A stretch of DNA of 64,000 nucleotides from an uncultured Acidimicrobiia bacterium (lineage in GTDB: Bacteria > Actinomycetota > Acidimicrobiia > Spongiisociales > Spongiisociaceae), in NCBI GenBank assembly GCA_958295745.1, contig OY282370.1:2702548-2766547 (forward strand), in the 5' to 3' direction. Each line of letters starts with the position of its first letter. Positions within the stretch are counted from its first letter, which is position 1. Position numbers and translations under genes: made by a program. The notes below the pieces were generated by a model, which saw nothing but the letters and a program-made list of their open reading frames with translations, was not told where the DNA came from and ran no database searches. This document shows, piece after piece, positions 60,844 through 64,000 of the stretch.

Positions 60844-61635
60844 GTGAGTCCTGCAGTCCGCCCCCGCTGGATCGTGTTGTCGATCTTCGTGACGGTCTTC
60901 ACCGTGACGTGTGTGGTGCTGGGGTTCTGGCAGCTGGGGCGGCTGGAGGAACGCAGGGCTTCCAACGCCGTGGTAGGTAGCCGCCTGGCCCGGGCGCCGG
61001 TCGACCTGGCCCTGCTGAGGGAGGCCCTGCTGCCCCAGGAAGGGGCGGCAACCGACCCTTCCTACTACGAGTTCACCCGGGTAACCGCCGAGGGCCGCCT
61101 GATGGACGAAGGCCGGGTGCTGGTCCGCTCCCAGGTGGCGGCGGGTCAGGCGGGAACCCACGCCGTCTTCCCGCTCGACCTGGGAGACGGCGCCGCGGTG
61201 CTGGTGAACGTGGGATGGTTCCCGCTCGGGGTCGAGCCGGCCCCGGCCGCGGACCTCTACCCTCCGTCCGGGCAGATGACCTTGGTCGGCTTGTTACGCG
61301 CCGACCAGCGGCGTCCTGCTTTCGGGAGGCGGGAACCGGAAGGGCTTCTGGAAACGGTGTCCCGGGTCGATGTGGGCCGCATCCAGGAACAGGTAGATAT
61401 TCCGCTCCTGCCGTTCTGGATACAGCTCGTCGAACCGGATGTCGCCGACCGGCTTCCGATCCCGGTGCCGATTCCTTCCCTCGACGAAGGTTCCCACCTG
61501 TCTTATGCGGTGCAATGGTTCTCGTTCGGAGCCACCGCGCTGGCGGTCTACCTGGCCCTGATGCGCAAGGAGATCAGGCCGGGTTCCCGCTTGCGCCGGC
61601 GGCGGGCGGAAGCGCCAGATCCTCGACCACGGTGA
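60844..61635 (+). CDS. SURF1-family cytochrome oxidase assembly protein
   Basis: About 263 residues. Two transmembrane helices, N-terminal (WIVLSIFVTVFTVTCVVLGFW) and C-terminal (YAVQWFSFGATALAVYLALM), flank an extracytoplasmic domain with the SURF1 motifs GFWQLGRLEERRA, VLVNVGWFP and HLSYAVQWFSF. Helps assemble cytochrome c oxidase. GTG 60844 gives the right N-terminus. Its 3' end overlaps the convergent YbaK gene by 62 bp. Confidence 0.9.
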   Translation: MSPAVRPRWIVLSIFVTVFTVTCVVLGFWQLGRLEERRASNAVVGSRLARAPVDLALLREALLPQEGAATDPSYYEFTRVTAEGRLMDEGRVLVRSQVAAGQAGTHAVFPLDLGDGAAVLVNVGWFPLGVEPAPAADLYPPSGQMTLVGLLRADQRRPAFGRREPEGLLETVSRVDVGRIQEQVDIPLLPFWIQLVEPDVADRLPIPVPIPSLDEGSHLSYAVQWFSFGATALAVYLALMRKEIRPGSRLRRRRAEAPDPRPR

Positions 61636-62110
61636 CCTGCGGCATCCGCTCGAAGACTTCGGGGTCCACGAATATCTTGGTAGACCTGTTGCCCCCTCCG
61701 ACCAGTATCTCGTCGAGGTCCATTACACGGGCATCCACGTAGACGGGGAGCTCGCCGGGGAGGCCGAAGGGTGTGACCCCGCCGGTTTTCATTCCGGTCA
61801 GCCCGGGGGTCGCCTCCGCCGATGCGAAGGAGAGCTTCCTCACCCCCAGCAGGGCGCGCACCCGGCGGTTGACGTCCAGCCGGTCGGCGGCGAGCACCAC
61901 ACACACCGCGTTGCGCCCGACCGGACGCCGGGAGGCGACCAGGATGGCGTTGGCCGACTGCTCGAGCGGGTACCCGTAATGTTCGCAGAAGGCGGCGGTG
62001 TGGGTGAAGGCGGGGTCGATCTCGATCACCCTGTATCGGGCGTCCAGGGCGGCGAGGGCCTCCTGCACGCGCCGGGCGGTGTCGGCGCCTTCCATACGAC
62101 CCGATTCCAT
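61574..62110 (-). CDS. ybaK: YbaK/EbsC-type aminoacyl-tRNA deacylase
   Basis: 178-residue YbaK-family protein, which clears mischarged tRNAs in trans. Core motif GMKTGGVTPFGLPGELPVYVD with the invariant GGVTPFGL; VVLAADRLDVNRRVRALLG and VGGGNRSTKIFVDP are typical. Start ATG 62110 preferred; ATG 62095 is an alternative. Confidence 0.9.
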   Translation of the reverse strand: MESGRMEGADTARRVQEALAALDARYRVIEIDPAFTHTAAFCEHYGYPLEQSANAILVASRRPVGRNAVCVVLAADRLDVNRRVRALLGVRKLSFASAEATPGLTGMKTGGVTPFGLPGELPVYVDARVMDLDEILVGGGNRSTKIFVDPEVFERMPQVTVVEDLALPPAAGASGNPA

Positions 62111-62177
62111 GACCCGCCAGTCTACCCCGGGAGGCGGCCCGGCCTGTACAGGGAGGCGGCCGGTGTACGATGCGCCC

Positions 62178-62381
62178 ATGCCCATCGACCCGGCCCTGCT
62201 CGACATCCTGGTCTGCCCCGCCAGCCTGGCTCCTCTGCGGGAGATCGACGGGGCGCTGATATCCACCGACCCCGCAACCAGGATGCGCTATCGGATCGAC
62301 GGAACCATACCGGTCATGCTGGTGGAGGAAGCCGAACAGATGCCGGAAGAAGAATGGAAGGAGGTGATGAGCCGTGGCTGA
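62178..62381 (+). CDS. Trm112/UPF0434-like small protein
   Basis: 67 residues: LLDILVCPASLAPLREIDG, then a beta hairpin ending in DGTIPVMLVEEAE, as in YcaR/Trm112. The usual CPxC zinc motif is reduced to a single Cys (CPAS). Trm112 activates methyltransferases in other organisms. Ends 8 bp inside the next gene. Confidence 0.82.
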   Translation: MPIDPALLDILVCPASLAPLREIDGALISTDPATRMRYRIDGTIPVMLVEEAEQMPEEEWKEVMSRG

Positions 62382-62775
62382 CGAGGTGCGAAACGCCGGA
62401 GAACCGCAGACGCGAGAACCGCAGACGCAGGGAGGCGGTACCGTCTTCGGGATGATCCTGCGGGGGGAGATCCCGGCCGACATCGTGTACGAGGACGATC
62501 TGTCCATCGCGTTCCGGGATATCGCCCCGCAAGCCGATGTCCACGTGCTGGTCATACCCCGGGAACCCATTCGCAGCCTGTCGCACGCCGCCGCCGAACA
62601 CCAGGCGCTGCTGGGGCATCTGCTGGGCGTGTGCGCGGCGGTGGCGGCCCGGGAAGGCATCGCCGAGTCCGGATACCGGGTGGTTACCAACATAGGCCGC
62701 GACGGAGGGCAGTCGGTCGATCATCTCCACTTCCACGTGCTCGGCGGGCGCTCGATGAGCTGGCCCCCGGGTTGA
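62374..62775 (+). CDS. HIT-family nucleotide hydrolase
   Basis: 133 residues. Histidine triad HLHFHVLGG; FGMILRGEIPADIVYEDD and HVLVIPREPI are typical of the HINT branch, which cleaves nucleoside phosphoramidates. GTG 62374 is preceded by GGAGGTGATGAGCC. Confidence 0.94.
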   Translation: MADEVRNAGEPQTREPQTQGGGTVFGMILRGEIPADIVYEDDLSIAFRDIAPQADVHVLVIPREPIRSLSHAAAEHQALLGHLLGVCAAVAAREGIAESGYRVVTNIGRDGGQSVDHLHFHVLGGRSMSWPPG

Positions 62776-64000
62776 TCCCCCGCCCGCGCCACCGGACGAG
62801 GCCCCGCCGCCCGGCTTCCAAAAAGTCCAGGATCGCGGCGGCCGCCTTCGGATTGGTGTTGGCGGCCTGCGGCGGCGGTGCGGAGACGCCCGATCCTCCG
62901 GTTTCCACCGCCGGCTCGACTGCTTCGGTCGCCGCCGTTCCTTCGGTCGACGCAACTGCGGCATCGGCGACATCGGCTTCGGTCGCAGATTCGACCGCCC
63001 CAGATTCGATCGCCCCAGATTCGTCCGCCCCAGATTCGACCCTCCCCGCCGGACCGCCCGACGAACCCGACGATCCCGGCTCTCCGCCCGACACCGCCGC
63101 GGCCGCGGCGTCGACGACCGCGGCGGCGCCTTCCGCCGGCCCCCGCAACACCTCCGTCTCGGTGGGAGGGTACGAGGTTTCGTTCACCCTCGATGAGTGC
63201 CCCTTCTTTCCCCCGCCGGGCGTCGAGCCCAGGTGCGGCTACCTGTCCGTCCCGGAGAACCGCGCCCGGCCTGACGAGGCCCGCATCCGGCTGGCGGTGG
63301 CCGTCTTTCCGCCCCGGGCGACCGAGAAATATCCGCCTGCCGTCTACCTCGAGGGCGGCCCCGGCGGCGAAGCCCTCGAGTCCCTGCCCTTCTCCTACGA
63401 AGCTCTGGTGAAACCCCTCGACGCCGAGCGGACGGTGATCGTGTTCGACCAGAGGGGGGTGGGGTTCTCCGAACCGTCCCTGTCCTGCCCGGAGAGCCGC
63501 CGGCTGGTCTTCGATCTGATGGCCGAAGACCTCTCGACCGAAGAGTGGCTGGCCCGTTACGCGGCGGTCATCTACGAATGCCGGGAAACCTGGGTGACCG
63601 GGGGGGCGGACCTCGCCAACTACCACAGCGCCGCTTCGGCGGCCGACGTGGCCGACCTCCGAACAGCGCTCGGATACCCGGAATGGGACCTGTACGGCAT
63701 CTCCTACGGAACCCGCCTAGCCCTGACGGTGATGCGGGATCATCCCGAAGGCGTCCGCAGCGTCGTCCTGGACTCGGCTTCTCCGCCCGAGGTCGACGAT
63801 CTGGCCCGCATCCTGCGGGGCGCGGCCGGCGCTCTGGACGAGCTCTTCTCGGCTTGCGACTCCGATCCCTACTGCAGATCTTCCTACGGGAACCTGGAAT
63901 CGCTCCTGTTCTCGGAGGTGGACCGGCTGAACGCCTCGCCGGTCGAGATACAGGTATTCGACTATTTCCCGCCCTTCGATGTCTACCCCGCCCTGCTGGA
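62772..64000 (+). CDS. Secreted lipoprotein alpha/beta hydrolase (TAP-like), truncated at window end
   Basis: 410 residues visible; open at base 64000. TTG 62772 overlaps the HIT stop. Signal peptide IAAAAFGLVLAACGGG with lipobox LAAC, a long Ala/Ser/Asp-rich linker that includes a fourfold APDS-type repeat, then an alpha/beta hydrolase: YLEGGPGGEALES (oxyanion region), VFDQRGVGFSEPS, and nucleophile elbow GISYGTRLAL (Ser). This matches proline-aminopeptidase/TAP-like hydrolases of actinobacteria. Acid and His residues lie beyond the window. Confidence 0.9.
   Translation, partial: MIPRPRHRTRPRRPASKKSRIAAAAFGLVLAACGGGAETPDPPVSTAGSTASVAAVPSVDATAASATSASVADSTAPDSIAPDSSAPDSTLPAGPPDEPDDPGSPPDTAAAAASTTAAAPSAGPRNTSVSVGGYEVSFTLDECPFFPPPGVEPRCGYLSVPENRARPDEARIRLAVAVFPPRATEKYPPAVYLEGGPGGEALESLPFSYEALVKPLDAERTVIVFDQRGVGFSEPSLSCPESRRLVFDLMAEDLSTEEWLARYAAVIYECRETWVTGGADLANYHSAASAADVADLRTALGYPEWDLYGISYGTRLALTVMRDHPEGVRSVVLDSASPPEVDDLARILRGAAGALDELFSACDSDPYCRSSYGNLESLLFSEVDRLNASPVEIQVFDYFPPFDVYPALL

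Noticed and set aside
1-64000. tRNA, rRNA, prophage or known defence system
   Set aside because: No tRNA-like T-loop/acceptor pairs, rRNA segments, phage structural genes or restriction/CRISPR-Cas genes were recognised in the spacers or open frames.

Overview
This is high-GC (about 65-70%) bacterial chromosome with tight, 4-bp-overlapping gene pairs, many GTG/TTG starts and a CGAAC(N4)GTTCG SOS box upstream of recA. These point to an actinobacterium. The many S-layer-homology (SLH) proteins, VanW/SLH protein and secreted RCC1-repeat proteins suggest an uncultured Acidimicrobiia-type lineage, but that placement is inference from gene content, not from a marker gene. No rRNA, tRNA, CRISPR array or prophage was seen.

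Left part (1-26945), mostly housekeeping. Minus strand: a truncated Lhr-type helicase, a TIGR03084/DinB-like protein and a LOG-family protein. Plus strand: a secreted SLH / zinc metalloprotease / RCC1 protein. Minus strand again: a lipoprotein solute-binding protein, ppx, a CobS-like AAA+ / CobT-like VWA pair, a rhomboid protease and a 1165-residue protein with 28 RCC1 repeats (four sets of seven). Then a plus-strand run: M16 peptidase, dapB, dapA, RNase J, ftsK and a 2-oxoacid dehydrogenase E2.

Centre (26946-47828) is the most unusual region. Five tandem paralogous surface proteins of about 1200 residues each carry a signal peptide, three SLH repeats, Ig-like/Big domains and a C-terminal FG-GAP beta-propeller. 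Each gene has its own promoter in which a run of 10-12 G residues lies between a TTGCGG -35-like box and a TACAAT/TATAAT -10 box, giving apparent spacers of 17-20 bp. This is the architecture of promoter phase variation by slipped-strand mispairing. Each gene ends in the same UUCG-loop hairpin. Between copies lie scars of the 3' ends of the two flanking genes (the E2 gene on the left, a GNAT acetyltransferase on the right), recording how the array was duplicated. The paralogs are mosaics of one another, with conserved ends and divergent propeller blades. The whole looks like a surface-antigen diversification locus.

Right part (47829-64000): a methyltransferase, a vapB antitoxin followed by a gutted vapC, a type II (archaeal-type) GAPDH, and an SLH-VanW gene split by an IS110-family element whose 242-bp left end probably encodes a bridge RNA. 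Then rimO-cinA-thpR, recA with its SOS box and terminator, a TPR protein with an 18-bp minisatellite, a decayed IS982 element with recognisable terminal inverted repeats, a short ssb, SURF1, a YbaK deacylase, a Trm112-like protein, a HIT protein and a lipoprotein alpha/beta hydrolase running off the right edge.
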